Below, in pieces: positions 34,169-47,280 of a stretch of 64,000 bases of DNA. Source of the stretch: Puccinia triticina (Eukaryota > Basidiomycota > Pucciniomycetes > Pucciniales > Pucciniaceae); contig NC_070561.1 in assembly GCF_026914185.1 (NCBI RefSeq), positions 4,340,001-4,404,000 of the forward strand, read 5' to 3'. The translations under genes were made by a program, and so were the position numbers. How positions within the stretch are numbered: the first letter of the stretch is position 1; each line of letters starts with the position of its first letter. Below the pieces are notes generated by a model. It had not been told where the DNA came from and did not search any database. It was given only the letters and a program-made list of their open reading frames with translations.

Positions 34169-34932
34169 ATCATTTGACCCCTTCTATCTGCTTTGAATAT
34201 AAACTGCTTTCGAAAGGTGTTTTCTATTACCCGATAGATGTATATAACTGTAGGTGTTACATGTCATGGTCCAAGTGTCTGTCATTCAATATTAACGATT
34301 CTCTTCAAGCCCAAACAAAAGAAAAAGAAAAATTATTAGATCTCTGCCTACACAATACCGTCTGTTGATCCCCACCCCTCTCGCCTCTCTTTTTCCGGGT
34401 GATGCTTCCGTCTCCTGATCTCGAGGTTTTCCTTTTGGTTTGTTTGCTTTGGTTAGCACATGTATCTACAGGCTCAACCCACCACTACCGATCTAGTGTC
34501 TTGTGACCTCAGGCTCCATTCATCGCCGGCGACGAATCCTGTTCAAGATGTGCCATATGCAAACCGAAAAAATGGATGTCTGCAGATTTCAAAGGTGTTG
34601 TGTATCCATTTGAAGCAGTTTTCATTTTCAAACCTTTTGTTGCTTTCAGTTTTGGTAGCCCTCTATGTATTCATGTATCTGTTGTTCATGCCCGCTTAAT
34701 TATCTGCTAGCTCATGTAGCAATCCTCTGGTGAATGTTGAGCAGGGATTCGAAACACCCATACATACAGAGTAGTAACACTGGTCGCATTGCGTTGGTCT
34801 CGACCGGAGGGTGGCGGAGGGTCCTTGTGGGACGGCGTCCTCCCTCGTCCTCCCTCGTCCTCCCTTTGGGAATCTAACTGCAACACAAATTATGTATTCC
34901 AAAAATGGCCAGGCCTTTTCACCTAGTGCCTT
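34169..34932. other. PGK1 downstream region
   Basis: Pyrimidine-rich 3' flank, then AT-rich DNA. A short repeat GTCCTCCCTC occurs about three times near 34839-34864. No gene seen. Confidence 0.4.
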
Positions 34933-35019
34933 TTGTACAATGGGTGAGCTGACATTTTCACCCTCAAACTTTTCATTGCAGAACCTCAGGCAAGTGACCT
35001 GAGGTCATGGGGTTGGATA

Positions 35020-35523
35020 CAGGGGTGGAGAATGAGTCACCAAGAATGATTATGAAAGAAGAAAAAAAATGAAAAAATGAACAGTGTGGAAATTGAACAA
35101 TTTAATGCAAATTGCTCAGAATCTTTATTATTGTTCAAACCAAGAAGAAAAAATCAGAGAGCAAAGTATGGCATGTGACAGGAAAGATAAAAATTGAAAA
35201 AAATGAAACCCTTTTCAATGATATTTTGGTTGAATGGGTTATCCACCAATTTGAAGTAGAATTCAGGTAGCTGTAGGCCAAATCAACACCAACTTGACCA
35301 AATGTATTTGACCCAATAAAAATCATTAAAAATGGTTTCATTTTTTTCATTTTTTATCATTCCTGTCACATGCCATACTGTGCTCTCTGATTTTCTCTTC
35401 TTGGTTTGAACAATAATAAAGATTCTGAGCAATTGGCATTAAATTGTTAAATTTTTGCACTGTTCATTTTTTTGTTTTTCTTTTATTTCATAATCATTCT
35501 TGGTGACTTATTCTCCACCCCTG
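35020..35523. mobile_element. 504-bp fold-back MITE, TA target, in the hAT left end
   Basis: Begins CAGGGGTGGAGAATGAGTCA and ends with its near complement. TA flanks both sides (35018-35019 and 35524-35525). The two halves pair almost completely (for example AGAGAGCAAAGTATGGCATG near 35156 with its complement near 35370), so the whole element can form a long hairpin. Removing it restores alignment of the hAT left terminal repeat with the right one. Confidence 0.85.
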
Positions 35524-35544
35524 TAGCCAATGTTGAAACCACTT

Positions 35545-35760
35545 CGCTGCGAACAGCGCAGCGGGTTTTGGGTGCACTGCGCTTTGCTTCAGCATAGCGG
35601 AAGCCCGCTACCGCTTTGCTTTCTGGCGGGCAGAGGGTATTTTTTGGTTTATTAGCGCGCTGATTTAGCGCTCGCGAAGCGGGAAGCGCGCTATGGATAG
35701 CGGCGGAAAGCGCGCTACACGCTAAATAAGCGGGTTTCATAGCGGAAAATACCGCTTTTT
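35545..35760. repeat. hAT left subterminal GC-rich repeats
   Basis: Dense short motifs such as AGCGG, CCGCT, GCGCGCT and GCGAAGCG, including GCGCGCTATGGATAGCGGC and AAGCGCGCTACACGC. These are probable transposase-binding subterminal repeats, by analogy with other hAT elements. Confidence 0.6.
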
Positions 35761-38700
35761 ATTTCAAGCAGACAGAAAAGAAAATACTGGAAAACAAGCA
35801 TATGGAGCAGAGGAGGGGAGAGGTTACGTTTGGATAGCTTGAGACTTTTGCACGGATTTCTTTGTGTATTTTTGGGCTTTTCTTGGCTTGGTTGATAAGG
35901 TCTTGACAGTCGGCAAAGGCTCCACTGAGTTCAACCGAGTTCCTGAGCCACATGTGGCTGCTGATGCAGCGTTCAATTGTTTGAATCGCCAATGCCGTTC
36001 GACCAGTGGCGCAAACACCGGCGGCGGCAGAAAAGGTCTGTTCCACACTGGCTGAGCTGGCTGCACAAGCAAGGTAGTCCCTTGCCAAAGATCCTAATAC
36101 AGGGAAATCTTTTTTGTGCACCTGGCACAGGGGAATGAGGCTGATCAGTAATGAATAACATGTAGAGAAATAGAAAATGGAAAAACTTACCTTCCACCAA
36201 CCCAGCAAGTCACCTTTTTTATCCATAGGATGATCGCCGTTGTTGTACCTATCCATCTCAGTGTTGACTTCACTTGCCTCGGGATTGGTTGGGTAGTAGT
36301 TAAACTCCCCGCCATCGGATTTGGAATCGGAAGTAGCATTGGTGTTGGGGTTGGATTGAGTTCGCTCGCAAGGAGGCGTTTGAGGTTTGAGAGATTCAAG
36401 AAGCTGGAGTCAATCGTCAAATGTATTGGTGACCAATTGTGTAATCCGGGAAGTTTCAGATGAGAAGCGGTTTGCAAACAGCATCATCCGCCATGCTGGA
36501 TGAAGATAGGTGGCTAGGATGACAGTATCACAATTCAAGGCAAGCAAGGTTAATATACTTCTTGAGAATCTTGATCATGGGGTCAAACATTATCCTCAGC
36601 GGCGTCAAGAGATTCTTGACTTTCTTTCTTTCCATCGAGTCAAGTAATCGGACGTATTCATAAAGGACCATGGGCAGCTTGGGCCCATCGCCTTCGACTC
36701 GTTTTGTTATTTCAAGGAATTCCTGATCAAAGTTGGTCAGATGATTCAACAGCATCCTCTTTCATGCGAGTGCGAAGTAAAAAACTGACCTTTAAAACTT
36801 GGTTCAAGTTATTGACATGCTCCGACTCATATTTATCCAACTCGTAATGAGTGTTGGCAGATTTCCCAGCATGCAAGTCTGACTCGTTTTCCAAGAGTTG
36901 CTTGATCACCTGTGGGGGAAGTGGAATCAGGCCGGAGGCGAGCCAAAAAAAAAACATGACAAGAAAAAAACAACTAACCCGTCTGCCCTCATAAGCCCGC
37001 TGACGGCTGTTGTATGCAATGTTCCATTGTATTCCGTAGCCACCAATTAAACCACGGCCTTTATACTCAAGCTTGTCGGCCCAAAGCTTCCACTCAGCCT
37101 GCTTCTGAGGAGAGGAAGAGATTCGACGGCAGATGTAGTCCAGCTGTTTTGTGGTCAGATCAGATGTCAGCAAAATTTTGCACTGGAGAAAGATTGGCCG
37201 GTGGTCAACTTACTTAAGTGAATGCAATTCCTGACTTTGCCTCCTCAATATCTTCGCCATCACTGTCCCACTCCCAGCCTGGCTTGCGTGATGCAGCCTC
37301 TGCATTGTCAGGATTGAGTTCTTCATTGTCAGTTAGATCCCCATGATTCGCAACAATGTCATCTGCAGCTTGGGTTTCATTGGCCTTGGCAATGGGATCG
37401 AGGATTGGGAAGTACTGGTCAGTCTTTTCTGGTCTGACCATGGCTTTGGAGATATTCAATGCTTTCAGTCCGGCACCCAAGATTAACGCAATAACATGAC
37501 ATATGCAGCAATGGTGGTTGTGGGAGACATCCCACATAGTCAAATCAAATGTTTGGAATTTTGCAGTGACTGCTTTAGCCATTGTGAAGTTGTTACTGCC
37601 AGAGTCAGTGGTCTGGGCAAGGACGTAAGGAGATGGAAAGGAAAAATGTATTAGCAGGTTGTGTGATGAGATAATGATGTTACAGTGATAATTAAAGTGA
37701 AAACTTATCTTAGAGTGGAGATCATGCTTAATCAGCACATTTGCGAATGGAGACGCCAGGTATTTACCGTTATGATGCCATGAAACATACTTGATGGCAA
37801 GATGTTTGCATACATATGTCCAATCCTTGTTGATGTAGCAACAAGCCATCCCAACAAAGGCCTTGTGGCTTCCTTTAGTCGTCCAAACGTTGGATACAAG
37901 AGAAATCTTTGATTCAGATGCCTGAGCGAGAGTTCAACCAAAAAATGAGCTGTGATCGACTATGCTTGATCACAAGTACTTGAAAATATACCTTGATTAG
38001 CTTTAAAACCTGCTTTTGTTGTTCCAGGTAGAGGACATGGGCTTGCATAGCAACCCAGACACAAGAATGGAGTTGCGAATTGTGAACGGCGTAATCAAAG
38101 CAAACCCGTAGAAGAAAGTCTTCAACACGCAACCATGGGAGCAAATTCCAAACTAGCCAGATAACTGTCAACTTGTTCAGGGTATTGTTATTGTACCGAC
38201 CTTTCAAAGTATAAGCAATGAGGTTTCCGGTGGATGGCTCCTTCTCTTTGGCCTCAGTGGAAGCAAGGTTGGCAGCTGAAGGGGGAAGCATGCATTTAGC
38301 TTTGATTGCTTTCAAACAACCAGGGCATGCGGGTCGGAAAGATCCTTTGTAGAATGAACTGTCGCGACGGCTCTTCAAATTATAGTTTGATCGGCTGGTG
38401 GCTTTGAACACATTGGGGCACCAACAACACAAATATGCATTTGGGCTTGAGTCCTGTGATTGTAAAATTTTAATATAAGTCTATTTTCAGGAAGGCTAAA
38501 GGAGAGATTGGGGAAACAAGTCTAACCTTGTTTGGAGGCTCTCCAGGTCCATAGAAGTATAAAAGAGGATGATCAAAACCGTCTCTGTCTTTGGTCTTGT
38601 CCTTACGCTTTTTTTTGGTGACTTGTTTGTTGTCGTCATCTGAGTCCTGTGATAGATTAACATCAACGTTCTTGCCGGTGCGTTTGGAATGTTGTTTCAA

Positions 38701-39095
38701 ACCCGACTGATTCAAAAAGGAGTAAGCAGATGATCAGATCAGACACCAGACTAAGAGGAAAATTGAGAGAAAGAAACGGGATCCAAACTGACTTTGCAGG
38801 TGTTTCCTGCGTGTATTATGCCAATCGAGGCATCCGACAAATCATCACTTTCTTCTTCTTCTTCCACGGAAACAATTTTCGTGGCGGCAGTTTTTTTGCG
38901 GGCTGGCTTTGGTGCTGGAACATTAATGAGAGCACGCCGAGAGTCGCTTTGGGTAACTACAAATCCAGGTTGAGATATAGGTGTGCGAAGACGAGAAGAC
39001 TCCCGGCGGGTGGATTGAGGGACATTGGTAGCATCATCAATAATATTAGGAGGGGTCTGCGGGACTTCTTCAATGGATTCTTCAGGATTGGCCAT
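35759..39095 (-). pseudogene. hAT transposase, inactivated
   Basis: Recognisable exons on the minus strand: 39095-38793, 38706-38527, 38453-37992, 37921-37709, 37612-37214, 37182-36979, 36909-36790, 36722 onward, and a last exon ending at 35759. A BED-like zinc finger lies in exon 3 (LCCWCPNVFKA..). The catalytic-core strings SNVWTTKGSHKAFVGM, TDSGSNNFTM and CICHVIAL follow. The dimerisation domain is GWWKVHKKDFPVLGSLARDY plus SSASVEQTFSAAAG. Lesions: the donor after exon 4 reads ATAAGT instead of GTAAGT (37708-37703). Exon 5 ends in an in-frame TAA just before GTAAGT (37216-37214). The frame shifts by one near 36540-36550 and again between about 36310 and 36260. Confidence 0.85.
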
Positions 39096-39234
39096 TTTGG
39101 GCAAAAATTGAAAAAGGGGGGGGGTGAGTCGACTGAAGACCCGTAGGTATACATGTGTACTACATCCCATTACTAGTACTTATATGGGAATGCTTGGGGC
39201 CAGTTTGTGGTTGGCGCAGGGGCCAAAGTGGGGC

Positions 39235-39540
39235 CTAGTGTGCTGCGCTTAGCTTCTTTGCAGCGCGCTTTGGGGCGAAAAGCGCCAAAGCGCGGTATTT
39301 AGCGGGTTTTTGCCACTAACGCGCTGCGCTGCGCTTTTTTGCAGCGCTAGCGCACATTTTGCACTTCACTTTCACTTTTCATGCCACCGAAAAAGTGCGG
39401 CCCGCTATGTGAAGCGGTAGCGCAGCGGAACTGCGCTTGCGCTACCGCTTTTTGGTCTGGCTAGGAAGCGCAGCACCGCTGCGCATCACTAAAACTGCGC
39501 TTCCTGCAGCGAAGCGCAGCGGTTACAACGTTGCTGTAGC
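39235..39540. repeat. hAT right subterminal GC-rich repeats
   Basis: Same motif set as 35545-35760 in inverted arrangement (AGCGCGCTTTGG, CTGCGCTTGCGCTACCGCT, GAAGCGCAGCGG). Confidence 0.6.
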
Positions 39541-39623
39541 CAACCCCTTGACTTCAGGTTGCTTGCCTGAGGTTCTGCAATGAAAAGTTTGAGGGTGAAA
39601 ATTTCAGCTCACCCACTGTACAA

Positions 39624-42600
39624 CCAATCCTGACTTAACACAAGCCCCCCCCTGGTGGGAGGCTTGGGCTGGCAGCAAAGCTGCCTCTCCCGCAGGGACA
39701 GACTTGCATATTATCACATATATTATGCAGGAGCAGACAGTTCATTTGGCTGGGAGGTTTCTGGATTTTTCATAGCTCCTCCCCCAGGCTCTCCAAAGGT
39801 CTGCCCCAACTAAACCCTGTGCTACCTCAGTGCCTCTACAATTTGGCGTACTCAGTTTTAACTTTTCCTCTATCACTAATCATTGAACTTGAATAATGTT
39901 TTGAAAAAATGAACAATGTGCAAGTTTTCCAGATTAGACTCCATTGGTTTGTTACTCCATGAATCATCTTTATTGCTACAAGACCAATGAGTAGAACAAA
40001 GTTTTCACAATGACAGAATCTATGATTCTGTCTATTCAACTTTTTTTAATCATTTTTTCCTTTTTGTGAAGCAGACACTTTGTTCTCCTGCTTAAATTGA
40101 GAGATAACACATAAGCCTCTCCTCCAAATCCCACACTTTTCAGACCAGGGGTGAATTTTTGCCAAGTAAATGAGGGTGACAACTGACACGGTTTGGAAAC
40201 AATTCAGCTGGACATCTCCCTCTGGTCTGGAAAGTGTGTGACTTGTGTGTGATTTTTCACTATACTGTACTAATAGGGTGACAAATCACACATTTTTCAT
40301 GTTGAGAGGGGGATTTCTGCCAAGTAAATGAGGGTAAAAGTTAAGAGAAATTCAGCTGTAACTGCCCTGATGGACTATGATTTGTCACCCTATTGTACGC
40401 TGTGGCAATTTATATGGTGCTAGCAGCGTAGAATGTCCGTTCAACGTAGCACGTGCAGGAATACAGTGGAGCGGCTGAGCAAATTCTCAGTCTACATACT
40501 CATAGGATTGGGATAAGCATGCATGCTTATGCCTTGGATATTTAGACTGAGTGGAAACTTGAATGTACTGCTGAGAAAGCACATGGAAAGTTGGTGTAAG
40601 GAGAGTTGCAGGACCGGTGACTTGTCACGGGGACGAGGGAACCAGGGTTCAAGCCACACTCTGGACAAACGGACTTAGCAGGACAGTCGGAGTAGGACTT
40701 TGGCCAAACTCACAAACGGACTGGCACCAGGTGAACTGGGGCAGCAGAAGCGGATGCCCCAGGTAGAGACTGGGGCTGGAGGCTAGTCAGAAGGTACGGG
40801 AGAACAAGCATTGGAGATGTGCTAGGCTGGGAAGTGATGCATGCAGAGTTTGACAAGTATGGGAAAGGAAGGATGCAGGCAATGTTGGCTGGGAGCAGGG
40901 TTATGCGGGTGGAGTGAGTGGAGGAACAGGGACATTTTGGGGGGCTTTTCTCTCTCTTCTTTGTTTTTACTATCTTACTATCTTATTACTCATCTTACGG
41001 TATTATTGTAGTTAGAGACTTACTTGTGGAGCTTTTGCGCATTGCTATTAACATGGAGAGTTTTTACCACCCAAACACATCCTTACTTAATTGCGGAGTT
41101 TTGGTACCTGCAGAAGGAACAGCTGAAGCTTATGCGGAGTAAGCAGATCATATCAGGCTCATTGCAGATTGCTGAAGAGACCTGTACATTGCAGAAACCC
41201 AGTGCCAAAACCATTCAAGCTTGGAGTTATCTTAGAAGGAGGCATAGTGCCTATTCTCTTCAGGTGACACACTTTTATCTCAACAACGCACGTACAATGG
41301 GGTGAAAAAAAAACACGCACCAATTGTGAAGATTCAAGCTCTGAGCGTGCGCAGAAGTGGGAAAAGATGGCTTCAGCATTTGAAAAAGAGCAAACTCAGA
41401 TCACACACAACAAACTACCTTCAAATAAGTGTTGGTGGATCCCAATGCAGCAATGGACCAACAGCTGATGGCTTGATTTCAACTACAGCAAGAATGGCCA
41501 CAAAGCACATTCAGGCCAAATAGGCTCCAGCCTCAGAGGACGCATAACCCTGGCATCAACTGGTGGTGAGTACGGCTCTGCAGAGCCTAGTCAGATAGAC
41601 TAAGCTGATATTGTAGCCCGTTTGTGTTCAGAATGTAGCAAAATCAGCTCGCTATCCCAGCACATCACAGACTTGTAAGGCTCCACTTGGATTAAGCCAA
41701 AAATGGGTTTCGTCCTGTTTTCCCTTTTAGAGAGACAGCTGTCAAGCAGAATCTCAAATCTTTCCTTATCTCTTATCACTTTAAACCAGGAGAAGGACTC
41801 AAGGTACAAAAAAAATATCTATTTTTGTCTATACTTCTACTTTGTAAATAACCAATCATGGTTACTGATAAGAGAAATGAATCCTAGTGGTCTCAATTCT
41901 AAAACCAATCACACATTTTTCAGATCAGAGGGGTGTTTGCAGCTGAGCAATTCATGAACTGTTTCACCCTCATGTACCCAGCCAAAATACAGTTCTCCTG
42001 CTCTTGTGCAAATACTAAACATTTTTGCACTTCTGATACTTTCTTGATCCAAATCTAGGCAGTTGTGCTTCAGGCGTGATATATATTTGATGAAGGCAGT
42101 CCAGCCCAATGTAAAAAAAACTTGATATGCAAGAGCTACCTGTTTTTGAAGTGTAGAAAAGTTAGGATTGACATGAACTTGACTTCAAGATGAATTCAGC
42201 AGAGTTGAATGATAGTTCACATCCAACGGTTACATATAACTACAAATTATATTGCTCTATAGTTCTTGCCCAGTAATTGAACAATCACCATCACATTGTA
42301 AGGACTTTTGCCCCAGTTCAGACAAAAACTAAACCCAAATTCAGCTGTGGCACTCCATGGGGAGTGCCCCCAAAGCTTCCCTGATGTTTAGTATGACGTA
42401 GCTGGTAAAAAATCTGTCCCCCTTAGCCCCTGCGCACCCTTCAGGTTGGGTGTTTGGCTGGTGGGCTGCCCAAAATCCACTCTCCTCCCCAAAACTTGAA
42501 GCCTCCCCCCCCCCCCCCCCCCCCCGCCTTCTCATCCTGTCCAAGCCCACCAGAACACCACCCCCTGCTGCTGCATAAGCTTTGCCAGCCAGGCTGAAAT

Positions 42601-45247
42601 TTTGGAACTCTGAGGAGCACATATCCAATGGACACTTGGATACCATCCAGCAGGCACTTGGAGACCATCTGGCAAATGTATTTTGGAGGAGCATCCAGAA
42701 TTGAGCGATTAGAATGTTATCCTGTGACTTGAACAGCAAGGGTTTATGAGAGGAGTGCCACCAATAGAGCAATCTGTACCTACATTTGAGTTAACATTGC
42801 ATCCATATCAGTAATCTGTGCCTCAATTTTGGCAGTCTGTGCCTACACTTTATTAACACATAGTGGCAAATCTATGGGGGAAAAATGATGAGCTAAGGAC
42901 CCTATAACAGATAAAAGTATAAGCCTTACCAGAAGCTGGATGGGAATGGAGAAGCATAAAAATTATGAAGACTGTGTTAGCATTTTATGCTGGGTGTCAC
43001 ACTGCCAGCATAATTAGCTGGGTTAAGGTCATCCAAGTTAAACTGGGATGACTTCATCCCAGCCAAATATGCTGGCAGTGTCAGTAGTTACAAAATAAAA
43101 CAAAAAGTCGCCAATTGAAGCACAAATAGTTAACACAGCAATGAAAATCACCATAATGTCTTCAAGCAGAAAAAAGAGGCAAACAAAGTTAGAAGGATGA
43201 CAAAATAAGACCTTTGTTTTATTCATGAGAGACTTACCTTGGTGAGAGCAAAGTATTTGGACAGGATGGAGGTGGTTTCCTTGATATGATTTGCACCAAG
43301 TTTCTCTGTGGAAGATGTGAAAGAGAAGGAGAGGTATTTAAGTATTTGATATTGAGTCTGTGTGTGTGTGGGGGGGGGGGGGGGGGGGCTCACCGGATGC
43401 AAGCTTGCTAGCTGCATTGATGATGAGGCTGGGAAGGCTGGCTGGAGGGGGGGCAGATTGAGCCATCACACCGGGCTGGGAAAGCTGACCAACAAGGTCC
43501 AATCAAGTGAGAAGCCTTGTTGAGGTTGAATAGATTTTTCAAGAATTGGATCACGGATTGGAGGAATGATGTTTTGAAGACTGGGGGAAACTCATCTGGT
43601 CCAAATCCCAGGCATACCGAGTTGATGAGGCCAGTCAAGGCAACAATGGATGACCAACTGCCGGTGTCTCAACGCGCGCAATCCAGGTGGTAGTTAGTGG
43701 ACAAGTACTGTGCGGAGAAGTTGGAGAGGATTTGGATTATCATATTGGATTTGTGCGTTTGCAAAGAAGGCCGACCACTGTTGATCTTCTACGGCCCGAG
43801 CGGTGCCAGGAAAAAGAGTTGCTACGCTAACTGATGGTTCATCCCTTCTGCCAAGATATGTTTCCCGACAACTTCATGGTATGCTAACAATCAGAATCAA
43901 TGCCCATTGGTGTGTGTTTTTTCTCGATGGGTTAGGAACTTTTTGAACCCGGGGCGCAGAAATTAAGGGTCGATGAAAAAGTCTTTCTGGCACCATCAAG
44001 GCATCGGTTAGATGTCCACGTGGTACATTCGCACTACCATCTTTTACTGACACCATCAGATGTCGGGCAATGGGACCGGCGCGTGGTCCAGGACTTGAAG
44101 GAAGTCAGACAAAGTGCCCAACTCGATAGCGGGGCCACTCAGCAATCCAAAGCAGTCCTGTAAACTGGCCGGCGTGACCACGAAGGAACAATCACACCGG
44201 ATATGTTATTGGAGGCCCGGGCAATGCTTTCTGAGCTCCTCGTGCACCTCATTCCTCCTTCAGTCCTGAGATCATCCGGAAATTGGGCCGCTTGGTATGC
44301 GAACACCGACTCAAATAGATTAGGCAACCAGCGAACACCATTTATTGGCCTCTCTGGCAGCAATGTAGTATGCACTGCCCACATCTTGGTAGATAAGAGG
44401 ATGATACATAGACAGCGCTATTCATTCAAATATGTACAGTGCAACGGTTGATTGCTATCATCCTCTCCGTTCAAACTCAGTCTCAACAAGGTACATAGGC
44501 TCGATGAAGATTGTACGAAATGGTGGAGAAGGGGGTTGGTTCCCAAGCGACGAGGACCGGAGAAGCGTACAGCATGTATGGTTGCAGGAGTCCTAGACAA
44601 ACTGTTTTCTCTTTTTCTTTTTTTCTTCTTTTTTAGTTCAGAAAGAGTTCAGAAAGGCTCTGGCGATGGCCGTAACAACACACCAGGAGTGTTCGGAGGC
44701 AGTGTTACAGATGACGTGGCTGCGGCTCTTGATAAGTGTTCCGCAGCGGTCGTCAGGCGGAGGTCCGTGCGCGGGGGTGTTAGGCCAGGTGTCTGTGCCC
44801 AGCGGGGGGGTGCGGCGGGCGGTACTTGGGGCGAGCGGCTGTTGGCCGACACCACCCACCCCCACCATCTCCACCACATCCAACACCCACCAAAACAACC
44901 CAATACACCCCATCAAACACCCACCGAACCCCCACAAAAACCCCAACACCGGTAAGTAACAAAGCCCTTCTTCCCCACCCACACTCCCAGAGCCACAGTG
45001 AGTCGATCGACTTGCGTATCACACCGCTTGTTGGGTTCAAAGGAACCTCAGCTGGACAGTGCGCCCGAAGCTGAACAGGGCTGTCCTTGAGACCTCGCTC
45101 CAATCACACCCACCTCCTTGTTTCCATCACACGTGTCCGATCATAAATGATACTGACTTGCCTGGCGTTTTCCAAGGTCCTGCCTCCCAGTGCCGTTTTT
45201 CCCAGTCAATTCAGCCTACTTTCAAATCACAAACCATAATCGAAGCG
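39624..45247. other. Long intergenic region with repeats
   Basis: About 5.6 kb without a gene I can support. It holds short MITE-like pieces (one at 40272-40394, a related string ACACATTTTTCAGATCAGAGG near 41911), a run of 21 C at 42505-42525 and a run of 19 G at 43370-43388. Open frames in 43.4-44.4 kb show no motif. The last few hundred bases, rich in CCACC/CAACACCC, are upstream of the 14-3-3 gene. Confidence 0.45.
40272..40394. repeat. Small MITE-like inverted repeat
   Basis: AATAGGGTGACAAATCA at 40272 and its complement ending at 40394 bracket about 90 bp. GTAC lies close outside each end but is palindromic, so it is not proof of a target duplication. Confidence 0.5.
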
Positions 45248-46505
45248 ATGGCCTCCGTGAGTGATTCTGATTAGTTGCTCACGGCGCGGTCTATTCTGTG
45301 CCTGGTCCTTAGTAGTGGCCTTTCTTTCTGACATCTCGTATCGTTACTGTTATGGCTTGGCAGGAGCGGGAGAACCAAGTCTACATGGCCAAGTAAGTAG
45401 CTTACTCCCAATTTGCTCCATGGCTACGGGGCGCTGATCCAAATCTTCTTGATTGGCGCTTCAGATTGGCCGAGCAGGCTGAGCGATACGATGAAATGGT
45501 CACATTTATGAAAGACGTTGCAAAGGTACGAGTGACTTGAGCCGTATGCGTCATAGGTTTGTTGTGGAAACGACCGGCTGATGACATGCCGATCATCTTC
45601 CAGCTCGGTGCCGAACTGACGGTTGAGGAGCGCAACCTGCTCTCGGTTGCCTACAAGAATGTGATCGGTGCTCGCCGTGCCAGCTGGCGTATCATCTCCT
45701 CAATCGAGCAGAAGGAAGATACCAAGGGCAACGAAGTCCATGTGGCCAAAATTAAGGACTACCGTACAAAGGTCGAGGCTGAACTCGCCGAAGTCTGCAA
45801 TGACATCTTATCTGTCCTCGATCAGCACCTCATCCCCAGCGCCGAAGCGGGAGAGAGCAAGGTGTTTTACCACAAGATGTAAGAGTCTTTCTTTTCTTCA
45901 TCCTCGGTTACTCGCTCCGAACGATCACCCTGCAGATCCAAACCAACTAACGAGACTCTCCTCTCTTTCACGCGTCTTCCAGGCAGGGTGACTACCACCG
46001 ATACTTGGCTGAATTTGCCTCTGGGGATGGCCGAAAGACTGCCTCGGACGCTGCCCACGAATCCTACAAGCAGGCCACCGAAATAGCCCAATCGGACTTG
46101 ACCCCCACCCACCCTATCCGCCTTGGCTTGGCTCTGAATTTCTCAGTCTTCTACTACGAAATTCTTAACTCTCCCGACCGGGCATGCCACCTCGCGAAAC
46201 AAGCCTTTGATGATGCGATCGCCGAATTAGACACACTAAGCGAGGAGAGCTACAAGGACTCGACCCTGATAATGCAACTCTTGAGAGACAACCTCACACT
46301 CTGGACCTCCGATCTCCATGATGGTCAGTCATTTTAATCTCAGATAAATCAACTCGCCAGTTTGCCAAATCGATTTCTGACGTTTTTTTCTTTCTCTTGG
46401 CTCATTTTTTTCGTGCTTGTAGCGGAAGAAAAGCCGGCTGAAGCCGCCCCAGTCGAGGCTGCCGCTGCCCCTGAAGCAGCACCAACCGAAGCCCCTGCGC
46501 CTTGA
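45248..46505 (+). CDS. BMH1: 14-3-3 protein
   Basis: Exons 45248-45256, 45364-45392, 45465-45525, 45604-45878, 45983-46323 and 46423-46505 join in frame to 265 aa, a normal 14-3-3 length. The first coding exon carries only MAS. Signature segments: [47 protein letters not shown]-like [33 protein letters not shown], and [20 protein letters not shown] before an Ala/Glu/Pro-rich tail. The family forms dimers that bind phospho-Ser/Thr motifs in the cytosol and nucleus in signalling and cell-cycle control. Exons are small at the 5' end, typical of basidiomycete genes. Confidence 0.97.
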
Positions 46506-47280
46506 TTTTTAAAATCTCTTGTCTCTTCACCCTTCCTGCTCCCAACCCCCTATATTTTCAGCTAGCCCCGCGTCCCGATTGCAAATTCATTCTTTGACCG
46601 TTATAAATCCATACATAGTGCTTCCCTTTCGAGTTGATGAAAAAGAAAAGAAGAAAACACCCCAGATAGCCCAGTCCTTGTTTCCCTCGGTGCCCCTGCG
46701 CCACTCGAGTACATTCTGACTGCTTGGGAGTCCATCAGCACTGGAGACAAGTTCAGAGCTAGTCAATCAGGGGGCTCTTTCCACTCCTCTCCAGTGTGGA
46801 TTGAGGTGAAGTGATCATGGGGGTATCATCTGCTTGTCTCGATCGATCGATCCTCGGCCTCGAGCCTCCCCCGTATTCCCTTGAACGATCTCTCCTCAAG
46901 CTGTCCGATCAGCGAAGTATGATACCCGCGTGGCTATTCAGAGCTTGGAATCAGTTACACGTGGCATCCAAGTCACTAATCTCTGAGACCGCCTTATCTA
47001 CCCACACAGACTTGACTCCCACTGAGATATGAGTCAGGGGCAGTCGGCCCTTTGCCATGGTTTGCTCAGGGATGTACAATCAGTGCATGCGCACAATCCG
47101 GGAGCTCTCTCCCCTGAACCTTTGGCATCCAGTCACAGTCTCTGAGTGTTATCATCTTTTCGACCCTCTTTCTCGTTTCTTCAGACCTTTCTTTGCGGTC
47201 CATGCGTCTTATCTCTACCCGAGTGAGTAAATGGGGTGATATACCCGGAACTCTCACGGTATTACACGAAGAGCCCCTTT
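46506..47280. other. 14-3-3 downstream / tRNA upstream
   Basis: 3' flank of the 14-3-3 gene followed by DNA without a supported coding sequence. Confidence 0.4.

Larger units (their letters stand above)
34933..39623 (-). mobile_element. Degenerate hAT DNA transposon with nested MITE
   Basis: Inverted repeats of about 84 bp, starting TTGTACAATGGGTGAGCTGA at 34933 and complementary to the stretch ending at 39623, enclose a hAT transposase pseudogene on the minus strand. Inside each end lies a 200-300 bp GC-rich subterminal region full of GCGC and AGCGG motifs. The string TGTACAA sits at both outer edges as a direct repeat, but it is nearly palindromic, so I cannot tell target duplication from terminal repeat. 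The left terminal repeat is split by a TA-flanked MITE (35020-35523). Confidence 0.8.

Noticed and set aside
44452..44955. 167-codon frame upstream of 14-3-3
   Set aside because: Low-complexity His/Pro/Thr-rich translation of a CCACC/CAACACCC tract, with overlapping open frames on the other strand.
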